From the NCBI GenBank assembly GCA_003260075.1, contig QLIY01000089.1:90670-154669 (forward strand): a stretch of 64,000 bases of DNA. The letters are read 5' to 3'. Shown one piece after another: positions 38,401-51,000 of this stretch (its first letter is position 1; each line of letters opens with the position of its first letter). Origin of the DNA: Phallusia mammillata. Taxonomy: Eukaryota > Chordata > Ascidiacea > Phlebobranchia > Ascidiidae. The notes under the pieces were generated by a model, which made no database searches, had not been told where the DNA came from, and saw only the letters and a list, made by a program, of their open reading frames with translations. Position numbers and translations under genes: made by a program.

Positions 38401-40163
38401 TGCGTCGATAACAGAAAGCTGGCTTGCGAATGATTAGGTAATATTTTGCCATTTTGAGTTCAAATCATATTCCTTTCATTTGTTAAGACACGAACGCGGT
38501 TAAGTTTCCGCGTAAGCATTCCTTCAGCTTGTTGAACTACATTCCTTGTGGGTCAGTGTTGTTTAGCAACACGTAGTGCGGTTCCCACAATGCTGAACCA
38601 GCATTTTCAAATTAACATTTATCGAATGTGTGTCTTTTAAGATTTTCATGGTTTTCGTCTGGATCGTTTTGTTCTTTAATCTGTATTATCCAGTTTTGAT
38701 GTCCAAAACATTATTACACTAACGTATTGCGTAAAAGCTTTTAGATGGTCGACTGGGTTCAAATTTGATCGATTTGCAACACTTAAATAAAGTTCCAATT
38801 ACAATATCGACGATATTGAAAAAACACAATTTAGATTTTCAAGACCATGTCAAAAAACACTGTCCAAATTTCGCAATAATACTGTGAGGCAATGCATCGG
38901 TCTCAAAATTTCACAAATATTTTTGAAGGAATTGTCGGGTGGACAATCATCAACTTATCTTACGCCTGGTACCAATTGGAAGCCTATGGTTTTGTGAGTG
39001 ACTCAATGATTTTGCTCAACATTTTGCAAGCAATATACGTCCTTGACTTCTTCTGGAATGAGGCTTGGTACCTAAAGACAATTGATATTTGTCACGATCA
39101 CTTTGGTTGGATGCTGGCTTGGGGTGATTTGGTGTGGCTTCCATACATGTACACACTTCAGGTGGGTTTACTGCAGAACGAACAGTTAAATACAGTTCTG
39201 CCCAATCGTTAGATTTTAAATTGGTGTGTCGTTCTCTTGGAGCAGCCTTTCAGAACGTATTGGTCAAAATTGACTTATTTTTTTAATTGACTTATGATAT
39301 TTTTTAACTACTTTCCTTTTGTATTTCAATTTACAGGGATTTTATTTGGCCCACAATCCCGTCATTTTGGGTCCTGAAAAATCAATTTCCATTCTTGTTC
39401 TTGGGTTGTTGGGTTACGTCATCTTTCGTACCTGCAACGCTCAAAAGGACCGGTTCCGGGCAAAGAAAGACAATTGCCTTATATGGGGTGCGTATGTGCG
39501 TACTATGATGAAAATGTTAACTAGTTTGCAAGTTTTTTTGAAGACTCAAAATTTCCAAATGCATAACAATATGTCAACTACACCTCAGTATAACCAACTG
39601 CTTGTATCGAAATATGCTCACATAGGTCATTTCTTTTGTTGGGATCGATGGCAAAGGCGTTTTCTGTAAGGTTTATTTGACACTCCTTTATTACCGTTAA
39701 ATTTACTAACCGTTAATACCGTGTAATCGGTTCCCGAGCGCTCAAAAGTCACAGGCATTTGTGGGGGGGGGGATACACCTCAGTATAACCAACTGCTTGC
39801 ATCGAAATATGCTCACATAGGTCATTTCTTTTGTTGGGATCGGTGGCAAAGGCGTTTTCTGTAAGGTTTATTTGACACTCCTTTATTACTAACCGTTAAA
39901 TACCGTGTAATCGGTTCCCGAGCGCTCAAAAGTCACAGGCATTTGTTGTACTTTTATCGTGTGTATAGAGGATTACAAGAATGACTTTTTACAAATCTGG
40001 CTCAAAGTATTATTCGCTACTAAGTATTGTCTTAACTTTGCATTGCTGCACGTTCATGCGCGGTACTGGTTATTTGTCAACATAGAGATACCACCTAGGG
40101 CTGTTATCAAACAAATAAATAATTATTTGATTATTTGAAATTTTTAATTGTTTGAAAATTTAT

Positions 40164-40212
<49 letters not shown>

Positions 40213-42439
40213 ATGCAGTAAACCTCGATATATGTGCAAAATCAATCTACTTGAACACAATGGTGACATTTTTATGAAATAGAGGTTACACAAAGCACTG
40301 CAACATATGGGGGGGGGGCACAAATCTGGCTCAAAGTATTATTCGCTACTAATTATTGTCTTAACTTTGTATTGCTGCACGTTCATGCGCGGTACTGGTT
40401 TTTTGTCAACATAGAGATACCACCTAGGGCTGTTATCAAACAAATAATTATTTGATTATTTGAAATTTTTAATTGTTTGAAAATTTATCAAATAATTTTT
40501 TACACAATTTCAAATAATCAAATATTTTTTTCCAATGCAGTAAACCTCGATATATGTGCAAAATCAATCTACTTGAACACAATGGTGACATTTTTATGAA
40601 ATAGAGGTTACACAAAGCACTGCAACATATGTTTTCAGCCTTATATTAATGTTCATTAACCCATTCCCCCAAAAGTGTTGGACAAAAAAGCATGACAGTT
40701 TACTGTTCATTTCGGTGTTAGTTACCCCTAGAATTATTAAAGTTATTCAAGCATGTGAATAAAATGTTATAAACATAACTTATATCACAATTCAATTCAG
40801 CAAGTATCCAAGAAAAAGCTGTTGTAATGGGGGGGGGGGGGGGGGGGGGGGGCATGACTAAGAGCTTACAAAATTCGTTTAGTAGCCTAATTTTAACTGG
40901 GATTTTTAATCCTTATTTATTAATAACTCCGGGCCTTACGTATCAGGAGTTCTAAATTATTTGCCTTATCAGGAGTTCTAAATTATTTGAATTATTTGAT
41001 TATATGATTTGAAAGGAAAAAAAATATTTGATTATTTGAAATATTAAAAACCTTTATTTGATAACAGCCCTAATACCACCCATCGATTCTCGTCCACAAA
41101 CCTCTCGTTTGCGTAAGATTCTGAAAGCAGAAGTTCCAAAATATAGTTCAACTGGATGTCGTTTCAGGTAAAAGACCAAAGTACATTAAGTGTGTCTTCA
41201 CATCATCGGATGGAAAACAGCACGACAGCACCCTCTTGTATTCAGGATGTTGGGGAATTGCACGACACCTTAACTATACAGGAGACCTGATGGGGGTAAA
41301 TGTTTGTTCTCTTGCACAATACAAAAATGACAGGTCATAAACTACTTGCCGTTTCTATCGAAGTCAAGTTTAACAAGCTTGTTAAAGAAATATAGGCACC
41401 CCGGTTGCATAACTAACATGTTTATCTAGACCAGCGGTTCTCAACCAGTGGGCCATGGGGGGGGGGGGGTAAATGTCGTTTCAGGCAAAAGACCAAATTA
41501 CATCAAGTGCGTCTTCACATCATCGGATGGAAAACAGCACGACAGCACCCTCTTGTATTCAGGATGTTGGGGAATTGCACGACACCTTAACTATACAGGA
41601 GACCTGATGGGGGTAAATGTTTGTTCTCTTGCACAATACAAAAATGACAGGTCATAAACTACTTGCCGTTTCTATCGAAGTCAAGTTTAACAAGCTTGTT
41701 AAAGAAATATAGTNGCCAGATAATAGCAACATATCCATTGTCCAATTACTCGGTCATAACTGAAAATGCTTGATTAAAGAAGGGAAAGTGCTGATTTATG
41801 ATTTTTTGCATTAAGTTATTTTGAACTTTAATCTGGTCAAAATATGTTCTGCAGTTTTTGTTTGAACCTATTTTATAGTTGTTTTCTTTCTTTCATAAAA
41901 AATTACTGGGCCACAGAATTTTTTTGCAATGAAAGTGGGCCACGAAAGAAAAAAGGTTGAGAACCACTGATCTAGACGTAAAAGGCTACGCAGCGTCAGA
42001 ACACTATACTAAGCTGTTGCCAAACGACGATTGTTTAAACTGCAAAACAAAACACATTGTTCTAGCAGAATCGTAGTAGGATGTGTAATCTCCGTTTGTG
42101 CACCAGGGTAACAATGGTCACTTAACAATTACAAGTTAACATATATCAGCTAAGAAACACTGTAAATTCGGCGTCAATGCTACACAATGCAATTAAACTT
42201 TGATATGCGACGACAGCAACAGCAGCATTTCTACAAGGTTTTCTATTTTTTAGTCGTTGGCGTATTGTCTGTGCTGCGGAACCGATCACCTTTTGCCGTA
42301 TTTCTACTTTGTCTTCATACTGATGCTGCTTGTGCACCGAGTCTACCGGGACGAACACCGATGTTCAGCAAAATACGGAACATACTGGGATGAATATACC
42401 CGCCGTGTTCCGTATCGTCTCATACCTTTCATTTACTAG
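35427..42439 (+). CDS. DHCR7: 7-dehydrocholesterol reductase
   Basis: NADPH-dependent sterol delta-7 reductase of the endoplasmic reticulum membrane; last step of the Kandutsch-Russell cholesterol route. Exons: 35427-35563, 35619-35841, 35952-36074, 36205-36352, 36501-36632, 38929-39161, 39337-39487, 41168-41295, 42254-42439. Together they give 486 residues (human 475), all in phase. Recognised stretches: [71 protein letters not shown], the sterol-reductase signature [18 protein letters not shown], and the end [25 protein letters not shown]. Multiple membrane segments are visible (e.g. [18 protein letters not shown]). The amino end is a Ser/Asn/Gly-rich leader ([14 protein letters not shown]). 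Exon 8 appears a second time at 41485-41612 across a seam. Intron 5 is 2.3 kb and repeat-rich. Confidence 0.97.
36951..37108. repeat. Duplicated 68-bp segment around a G run, DHCR7 intron 5
   Basis: CGTCTTACGCGGATTTGTTC and its neighbours occur at 36951-37018 and 37040-37108, on either side of 20 G's. This is a probable assembly seam rather than a genomic tandem repeat. Confidence 0.75.
37577..37990. repeat. Diverged tandem duplication in DHCR7 intron 5
   Basis: AAACAATTATGTTATAA and AAAACCACTATTC recur in order about 225 bp apart, with substantial divergence between copies. Unlike the seam duplications, no G run lies between them, so this looks like a genuine old tandem duplication. An n at 37564 lies just before it. 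Confidence 0.6.
39580..39940. repeat. Duplicated intron segment around a G run (haplotype seam)
   Basis: CACCTCAGTATAACCAACTG and about 170 bp following are present at 39580-39762 and again from 39773, separated by about ten G's (39763-39772). The copies differ by a few substitutions and a small indel, as two alleles would. Confidence 0.8.
40096..41072. mobile_element. hAT-like MITE with TAGGGCTGTTATC ends
   Basis: Ends TAGGGCTGTTATCAAA and TTTGATAACAGCCCTA are flanked by an exact 8-bp duplication, ATACCACC, at 40088-40095 and 41073-41080. The inside is AAATAATTATTTGATTATTT-type palindromic DNA. Its left end occurs twice because of a seam at 40309-40318. A 47-G run (40165-40211) in the first copy replaces a 44-base palindromic stretch present in the second. 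A further G run lies at 40829-40852. Confidence 0.85.
41432..41969. mobile_element. hAT-type element split by a duplicated DHCR7 exon
   Basis: Ends CAGCGGTTCTCAACC and GGTTGAGAACCACTG lie in an exact 8-bp duplication, ATCTAGAC, at 41424-41431 and 41970-41977. Between a G run (41457-41469) and n 41714 lies a second copy of DHCR7 exon 8 that does not belong to the transposon. The real element is 41432 to about 41456 plus 41715-41969. Confidence 0.88.
41485..41612 (+). pseudogene. Second copy of DHCR7 exon 8 (probable allele artefact)
   Basis: Identical in length and splice borders to 41168-41295, with four substitutions: GGT/GGC, AAG/AAT (Lys to Asn), ATT/ATC and TGT/TGC. The 128-base length is not a multiple of three, so using both copies would shift the frame. 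It lies between a G run and an n, inside what should be a transposon. Confidence 0.8.
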
Positions 42440-43291
42440 TTTCGTTTAGTTCAACTTTACTGAAATTAAACCTGTTTAAAGTGTTTGTGATTGAATTTGA
42501 AAATAATTAAATGTTTGTTGAACCAGTTCAATTAGAAAATACAACCTACTGTGCTTTAATAACTTAAATTGTGTCATAACGTCTGATGCTAAACGATTTT
42601 TTCATGCCTAAAATTATCTTTTTACAAGCCCTATCCTGACATACCGCATAAAATGTTTAAAAGAAAGGGAAGTGCGAGAAAAGATAAATCAAAGGTGAAC
42701 ACAGCTTATCTGAAAGAAATAATTTTTTTTTCGTACAACGCCGACATGTTGGACGCCCACGTGCTTGTGGATAAATGTATTTTCATATTTTTCAAGTAAG
42801 TTTTAACTGGATAGCTTTGGTCTTGTTTCTTGCGAAGTTACAAAAACATATTTTAAAACGTTTCTGCCAAAACCGAATGTTTGGCTTAAAGGATAATTTG
42901 GGTCAGATCTGATCGAACCCATAGACCCGATCTAACAGATGTTTTGTAAACAATTGTTCGTTGTTATCACAATGCAATACATATGAAACGCTCCCTAATA
43001 CCTTTACAAACATAAGAAAAACTGAACTGAAATATTGCCAAAATGGCCTGCTTTGTTTCCGGCAAACATATTTAAAACTTTTCTGAAGAATTGTGAGCGG
43101 TTTATGGCACTAATAATTTGCATTTTTGGGTCGGAGGGGGCTCTTGCCCTCCCTGGCCAAACCATTGGCATTAAAATTGTTTTGCATGTTTTATACATCT
43201 TTGACCGGGTAGGCCTTTTATTTCACTTCCGCCAACACACTTAAAATCGCATATCAAACAAACATACATACACAGCCACTAACGCAAAGTA

Positions 43292-43356
<65 letters not shown>

Positions 43357-44148
43357 AAAACGTAAAACAAAATAGTCAAAGGGAAAGTGCAATTTCACGT
43401 TTCGTAAAACCACAAATTGCGAATTTTTATCTTCTGAAAAAATTGATGACACGTAACATGAAGAACAGGCATTACTTCTATGATTGAAAGCTTAAGCAAC
43501 GACTTCTACAGAAAACCACACAAATGGTTAATAAAACATCGATTTGTCAAACGCGATAATTACAAGAAACATTTCCAAAAACTTGAAATAAATATTTAAT
43601 AATACATCCATAAACTTTAGGTCAAATATATTCCATCCTAGTTTAAGGGAATTATATTGAACTGAACGTAACAGAAAGTTTTTTGCACACAGTCAATCCA
43701 TTTCATTTCGTTTTCATTTTAAGTTTTTTTTTTCTTTTTGAAAACACGTATTCGCAAATATTTCGATAAAAATGTTAAAAACAAATTATGAGATCGCCAG
43801 CAAAACAGTAGCGGCGGAAAACACACAACGGGGGGTTATTTACTTAAACGTGTAAAATGAATCGCACATTTAGGAAACTGCTTGAGTAGAAATGTAGGGT
43901 TACCAAAGTGGGTATGAGGTCAGTGTTGTAAAGAATACATTGTTCTATACAATGTTAAATAATAAAGGATATAAACTATGCTCTCATCCCCCTTCCCCCC
44001 AAAAAAACAGTAATCCCCTATTTATATTTTGTACAAACAAAAAAGGCTGTGTTTGAATGTATGAAGGCAGTCGATTAAAGCTAGGCGAACAGTGATGCTA
44101 TGTACATGATCACAGTATAAAAGGCCATCTTAAAACGACTTGGAAAAT
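42440..44148. other. DHCR7-PPM1D convergent spacer
   Basis: 3' regions of two convergent genes. It contains a 64-G run (43292-43355) without duplicated flanks, probably a placeholder of unknown true length. No exon seen. Confidence 0.5.
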
Positions 44149-47070
44149 TTACAAACTCCGCTTTGCTGCGCGCAATCGTCGTATCCTAGGTTCAGGTGAT
44201 TTGACCAGGGCGGCACCTCCTTCAGAACGCGGTCGTTTTTTAATCTTGCAACGCAACGACACCCGCCTCGTTTTATTGTCCCTTGTTGGAGTTCTGGTTG
44301 ACGACTTTCGTTTTCCCCAAGAGTTTGTGTTTTCAAGAGTCTGTGATCTTGTGACGCGGCTTTCTGTAATTCCACTGCTGCTCGGCTCCTCCACTTTTTC
44401 GCCACTTTTATCTTCTCCCGTCTTAACTATGACCTCATCGCTAACGTCACCATTTGATGACGAAATACTGGCGTCCTGAAGGGGCTCAATTGGTGGAAGT
44501 ACTAAATGGAAGTGAGACAATTTGTGAAAAGCAATTTCTTTATGAAACCCACAATTATGTTTGGGGTGAAATTTGATGCTTTAAAATTTTTCAGGAGGTG
44601 ACAATCACAAGAAACTTGTTCCACATAAACTTCTTCATACAGGTAGTTTGGGGTGAAGAATTTGCCTAAATTTAATTCAAAACAGTTGAAAGGTTTACCT
44701 GGCTTTTCAACCTCTTCCTCCTTGGGCTTGCCTTCTGTTGGCAGTGATACTTTCATAGGTTTGTCTGCTAAAACAAAAAAATAATGTAAAAACCTAAAAA
44801 CTTTTGATGGTAATTTGCTCAAGAAAACACTGACATAGTAAGATCCATAAATATCACAAAAACAATTTTGGGGGGTTTAATTTTTTAATATCTCGTTGTA
44901 AACCAAGGTATCAATCATTGCCAGACACAGGCTGAAAACCTGGCTTGTTTTAGTGCAAATGGTGAATCAAAAATCAATACATACCTGTTTCTTTTTCTCC
45001 AGTAGCTATGGACCCAAATTCTTCAACATCTGACCCAGTCATTTCACTTCTGATTTAAAAAAGGCAAATTTAAACATAAACGCAAAGAGAGAATGATTTA
45101 CATGATAGGGTTATGCAGATAATACTGTATCAGCACTGATACCCGATGCTATGTGTGGTATTAGTAGTTCATCTTTTAGTGATCTGGCTATAACATGCAC
45201 GATGTTGTTACTTCTACCAAAATATTTTGCAAAAGTCTGGCACAACAACCTTTTTATACAACATCCACCTATGCTCTTTTCCAAATCAGCAAAATTTAAT
45301 AGATTTAAAGTTTTTATTTAAGGAGAACGATTTGCTGCTTACTTGGCACTTGTCCAACTTTCAACATATGTGCCTTTTCCTTTGCTTGGTTCAATTTTGC
45401 GTCTTTCAATTATAACCACAATGACACTTGTGTTATCAGCTCTCATCATTCGCATTGCCCATCTGTCTAGTGCCAGTTGAACTAGTTTGTGGGCTGGACT
45501 TGATATGCTACCCTGCAAAAGTAATCATTAACAGATTACAAATACCAGTAATACATGAAACAGTTATAAAATTGGCTTTGATTACAAACTGCAAGTAAAA
45601 TAAATTTTCAAAAGTTGTAAAAGATTAATTACTGTGTTCTTTCTTTTGTCTTCAATGTCAGCAACAACAGATACACACTCCTGCGGTCGAACCATATTCC
45701 ACAAACCATCACTAGCAAGTACAACAAACTGCTCTTTACCGGGATGTAGGTTGTATGCATAGACATCAGGAACAGGTGATACCTAAGAAACACATATGTT
45801 ATAAATATAGACTGTGAAATAAATGACAACAACTCTAGATCACACTGGTTGTCACGATAATGAGTACATGTTCACAAACACAATATTTTGTAATCCTACA
45901 ACACAATTTGTTTTAGGCATTTTTAAATGTCTTACTTAACAACAAACTAATACTCACCACAAATTCATTTAACTCTGAGTTAAAACTCCACAGATCCCCT
46001 AGTGATCTTGCCACGGCTAGAAATGGAATTTTGTCCAGTTTTGTGCTCCTTCGAATAGGTCCATTATGGGTTAACTTTGGTCTTGCCCACACCACTCGAT
46101 TCACTCCAGACTTATTCATTACACTGATAAAAAACATTATTACCACTCTTCCATGTCAAAAATATACAGCAACTAGAGTTTTACACTCACCAACCACCGC
46201 ATTTTTCAATTCGTTTTCTTTCTTTGAGAAGTTCTGGCTTATGATCAATGGTAAGACCAGAAGCAACATAGGACTTGGGTTGTTGATTGGGTTTTTCACA
46301 TATATCACGACTCCCCATTACAACCATTGAATCACCAACATTTGCAACATACATCCGATTGCCTCGAATAATCACCAAACTTGCTGTGGTTCCTGCTGTA
46401 CTTGGATGGCCTAAAGGAGTCTTTGGCCACTCAGCTAAAAAGATATTGACATTTATGTGTACAATAGTTGTTGTTTTGTAAATAATTTATTTTTTGAAAC
46501 AAACACTGTAATTGATTTACCGAATGATCTTGATTAGGTTCGGACTGAAACCATAAAATAGTATAGACAATATTTTTGATGTTCCACAACAGTACTTTTA
46601 GTGAGCATAATAGATCGGTTAGGCCAATTTGTAACAAATTATTTGGCAAATCAAAGCTTCGGTGCATTGTACTTAATATATCGAATCAATTTCTGTTAGT
46701 TTAACATGGCCACACACACACGGAGAGACTAATATGTTACAACACTACACCATGGAAACTTACGTAATTTGTTCCACATGGCATGGTGGGTTATTACAAA
46801 TGCCTCAGAAATAGATTTTTTTACAGTGCTTTCATTATTGGAAAAGAATCCTTTCTGAAGTTTGATAGTTTCGAGAAGGTTATCCCTCGCAAAATGGGCA
46901 GCATCTTTTCCTCCATGGCCGTCAAATATAGCGAAGGCAGCATATTCAACAACAATTTTACCAGATTTGACTCTTTCAAACTGTACAGATGTTACATCTT
47001 CCATATATTTGCGACCACCTTGATTAACTTCAGCAGTGACCCGAAGATTCCAACAATTCGTCGGGGCCAT
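44149..47070 (-). CDS. PPM1D: PP2C-type protein phosphatase, Wip1/PPM1D-like
   Basis: Metal-dependent Ser/Thr phosphatase. Vertebrate Wip1 is a nuclear enzyme that reverses ATM/p53/p38 stress signalling. Exons: 46764-47070, 46191-46434, 45958-46123, 45633-45782, 45343-45512, 44985-45049, 44699-44767, 44149-44501; 507 residues, all phases agree. Metal and catalytic motifs: [68 protein letters not shown] and [10 protein letters not shown]. The Wip1-specific basic flap [20 protein letters not shown] is conserved and separates it from other PP2Cs. The proline-rich loop between EDV and DGHGG in the mammalian enzyme is missing; the gap is only about 16 residues. The tail is Ser/acidic, then basic ([18 protein letters not shown]), suggesting nuclear import. 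Confidence 0.95.
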
Positions 47071-47478
47071 TTTATGTCTTTTTTTACTAATTGAAACAGT
47101 CCTAAGTTGGCATGCTTAAAAATACATACACTTGATGAACATGCACTGAACTGGTTAAACCGAAAAAGTCATAGTCAACATATTGACTATAGTTTCACAT
47201 GTAATAAAATTGGGCATATTTCTGCCGATCTGCCACTAGCCCACTATGCACACAAAATTGTTTTTTACAAAGTATACCGTGTGACACTGTGAGATTGACT
47301 TACAGTTTTTTTCTCCTGTCAATACATTATGACAAGTTACAACTTCAAACTCTGAACTGACATAAACAAACACTATATTTTCCGTTTTATTGCATAATAT
47401 GTATATCTGTATATTCACTGTCCGTTAACTGGAGGTCTCCTGTCACAAAGTACAAACTTTCCTAGCGTTCTGTATTAA

Positions 47479-47780
47479 TTAAAGTATCTTCCGTTCAAAT
47501 GAAAAAGTTACTTTTGGAAGATAGCCAAAATTATTCCACTGCTGTAGTCCTTCACAAACAAAAAAAATTAAATTTACTGCTTTGGCGTTGCTGATTGGTT
47601 GAATTAGTTGTTTAATTCTTACGTCATAAATACTCGAAATCATACATTTTGATGAGTCACCAAACGTTTCTACATTATAACTAATTCTTGTTTTGGCCAA
47701 ACACTTTTTTAAAAAATCGTTAAATTGATTTTGGTAGTTTTCAGACACCAAATTAATTTTATTAGCAGAAGCAAGCTGAT
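47479..47780 (-). CDS. Unrecognised open frame between PPM1D and RPL7
   Basis: An open minus-strand frame of about 100 codons without ATG at its start: NQLASANKINLVSENYQNQF, later KCLAKTRISYNVETFGDSS and KAVNLIFFVCEGLQQWNNF. A possible donor (GTAACT) occurs near 47510. A second coding-like fragment (FEVVTCHNVLTGEKN) ends at a GTAAGTC donor near 47305, but the two do not join in phase by any acceptor I found. Either a short unrecognised gene or chance. Confidence 0.25.
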
Positions 47781-47979
47781 TTTGTGTTTAAAATTGTTTG
47801 TATTTTTTTTGCACTGGTCAAACAAATGTATTGCAAAAAAATAAAAAAACGGATGAATTAATGATCAGTAATTTACAAAACTACAAAAAATTTAAAACTA
47901 TTTTTGACTTGTTTTAGAGTCGGAAAAAGTTTGGTTTGATGTCGACCTCTAGTGGCCGCAGTGTTTGCGTGAGCAGTAA

Positions 47980-48018
47980 TCCAATGCTTTTCGGCCTTTT
48001 TGGCCTGATATAAGCAGA
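47980..48018 (+). promoter_or_regulatory. Pyrimidine-rich leader of RPL7 (TOP-like)
   Basis: CTTTTCGGCCTTTTTGGCCT lies about 20-35 bases before the ATG. Ribosomal protein mRNAs usually start with C plus a pyrimidine tract (5' TOP), which couples their translation to growth signalling. The exact start site is inferred. Confidence 0.45.
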
Positions 48019-51000
48019 ATGGTGGAGAGGTATGTAATCTGCCAACATCTCCGCATAAAGTCTCGGTAGAGTCAAACTGTAAAAAGAAATCTGGTGTATT
48101 GTGATAGTTGCACAACTAGGCAACTTGTTGTTTACGCACTGACCTTTTATTTATGTTTTTAGCAAGAAACTTCCCCGGGTTCCGGAGTCTCTCCTAAAGA
48201 GGCGTAAAGAATACCAAGCTTTGAAAGCCAAGCAGGCCCAGGCTGCCATTCTTAACAAGAAGGTATGTGCTTAAACTTTTACTTTCTATCATCTAAATAA
48301 GCTAAAATGTTCAAAAACACAACACATTTTTGATTTATTGCCCGGCAATTTTTTAAATTAAGTTAATTTATGCATCTACTATTTATTTCTTTAAAGGACT
48401 TTGAAACATGTCATTGGTTGCATTATAATTTTCTTTCATGAATTGATTAAACAAGCAACTACATTTGTATATCTTATTTATATTGTAAAAAATGTTTGTG
48501 TTCTGCTTTATTTTTATTTTTTGTAAAGCGGCAACAAGAGAAGAGGAAGTTGTACTTCAAAAGGGCAGAGCAATACATTAAGGAGTACAGACTGAAGGAG
48601 CGTGATGGGATCAGACTCGCAAGACAAGCAAGAAAGCACAAGAACTACTATGTTCCAGATCAACCAACACTTGCCTTTGTAATTCGAATCAGAGGGTAAG
48701 TGTTTTGTTTTGAGAATATTTACTTGACCCTCATTGTTTTATGTGTTTTAAGATATGGTTTCTTGGCAACATTAAAAATTAGAAAGAACTGATTTATATT
48801 GATAATTAACATGATTTTGTTATGTTTTTTAAAAGCTGTACATATATTTTGTCTTGGTGGCAAATGTACTAAACACGTACTAATACTGACCATCACAAAC
48901 AAAGTATTTTAAAAGTCTATTGTAGTTGATTTTTGATGACACATTCTTAAGGCAAGTTTGTTAGAAGCAATTCTTAACATTGAGGAGAAAGATATATATT
49001 TGTAAGCTACCTAGAAAAGTTTCATACTCCAACTGAAACAAATAATGGGCTGTGGTTGGGGTTTCATAATCCTTACGAAATCGAAAAAAATCTGGATTGA
49101 ATCAAGTTATGAGCCAGTCTGCTGAGTGTGGCAGCTGCATGCGCGATTGTTTATTTGTAAAAAAATTTGTGCATGCCAAGTTTTGGTTTTCACGCAGAAA
49201 TTTTGCACCAAAGGCATTTAATTGGGCTGTCTTGACATCTTTTACCTGCTTTGCACTTGCTGAAATTGGTCTTGCACGCAAACTTACGGGTTGTTCACGC
49301 ACACATGCAGGACATGTAGGTTCTGCATGCACGAGATCTCGTCGGGAACTGCCATGTTCTGCAGACTGTGTTATGAGTTTGTGCTTGTGTTTGTTGCTTA
49401 TCTCATTTTTACATATTTGATAGTTATAAATTTAAGTCTTTGATTTTTTACGAAATCTTTGTAAACATGTTTTGTAAGAGCATTTCTGTTTGTTTTGTAT
49501 TACTTGGATACCATCAGACTCAGACATATGACATCTTGCGTATATAATGCTTATAATGATTGTTTTTTATAAGCAGTATGTCTTGCATATTTTGTGTACT
49601 GGTTGATCTGTAATTAGACAACATGGAATTTTAGTTTGTACCTAAAGAGTTAAAGGATATTACTTTTATTTGCAATGCAGTATTAACCAAGTCAGCCCAA
49701 AAGTGAAGAAGATTTTACAGCTTCTGCGACTTCGACAAATTCACAATGGGGTATTTGTGAAGCTGACCAAAGCAACCTTGCAGATGCTTAGAATTGCTGA
49801 GCCATACATTGCTTGGGGGTAAACTATTATTTTAAAATTTTTTTTATACATCCTCCGAAATCTGTATTAAATAAGTAGTTAATTTTTTGGTGATTATTGA
49901 TTTTTAAAGAGTAATAGGCAAAAAACCTGTAAATACTATTGCATACAAGAGCTGTTTGTTTGTTAATTTTTATGTAATATGAATGTGCTTGTACATTTTT
50001 GACATTCTAGACTTTGTACAGCTGTTTCATTGCATTAAGCAAACAGGACTTGGTAAAATATGGCGGTTTATGGGGTTAACTGCAACCAGGGAGAGAAAAT
50101 CCATTTTGTTAGTGTTGAGATCTTATTGAAAAGAATATCTGTGTTTACAATGAAAACATGCATATATATATATATATATATATACATACATATGGAAATG
50201 TTTTATTACTTGCAGGAAAGTGCTGTGTTTTTCGCCTTGTGATTGGTTAAACATCCTTTATTTAAATCAATGTTAAACTACTTTTTTCAAACCCATTGAA
50301 AGTGTTAAATTTTTTGGTAGTTACCCGAACTTGAAGACCGTTCGTGAGCTTGTTTACAAACGTGGTCATGGAAAGATCAACAAGAACCGAATTCCTATCA
50401 CTGACAATAGCAGTATTGAAGATAACTTGGGTAAGTAGTGAAGATATGTGTACTGAATAAATGTTTGTTTTAGACTCTTTAAAATGCTACTTAGTTACAG
50501 ATCCCCTTTCCTGAAGGGGGCATTTTGATTTCACTTTGATTTTTTTCTTTGGTTGGGTTTGCCCTTTTGTCATGAAACCTTTGATGGATTTTGATAAAAC
50601 TTTCACAACTGATAGATATAGCAATGTAGATGTGTCAGTTGCTTCTTTGACTACATAGCCTCAGCAGTTACCCCATTAAACCACAAAGTTAAAAAAAATC
50701 ATATCATAACGTTGCTGGTCACTACAACCGAAAAGTTTCTATAGTGTAATAGTCTGATAAAGGGTGGTGGCTATTTTTGTAGATGACGGTTAGGGACATA
50801 TTAACAGCCTTATGTCGCCATAGTTGCTGCTTAAAACACTTTTAACAAATCAGGACAAAACTTACAGTAGTTTGGGTCATTGTAGTTTTAGTATTTTATT
50901 AGTTACTCCACTAGTCCCCTTAAATAAAGGAATGTTTTTGAACAATGTTGAAATCAGATAAAATTTTGACAGTTTATTTAATGGTCAATTGTTGTGTTTC

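Noticed and set aside
41485-41612. Mutually exclusive exon pair in DHCR7
   Set aside because: The copy sits between a G run and an n inside a transposon and differs at an allele-like level, so I treat it as an artefact pending reads.
44201-44479. Plus-strand 92-codon frame opposite the PPM1D last exon
   Set aside because: Shadow of the true minus-strand exon.
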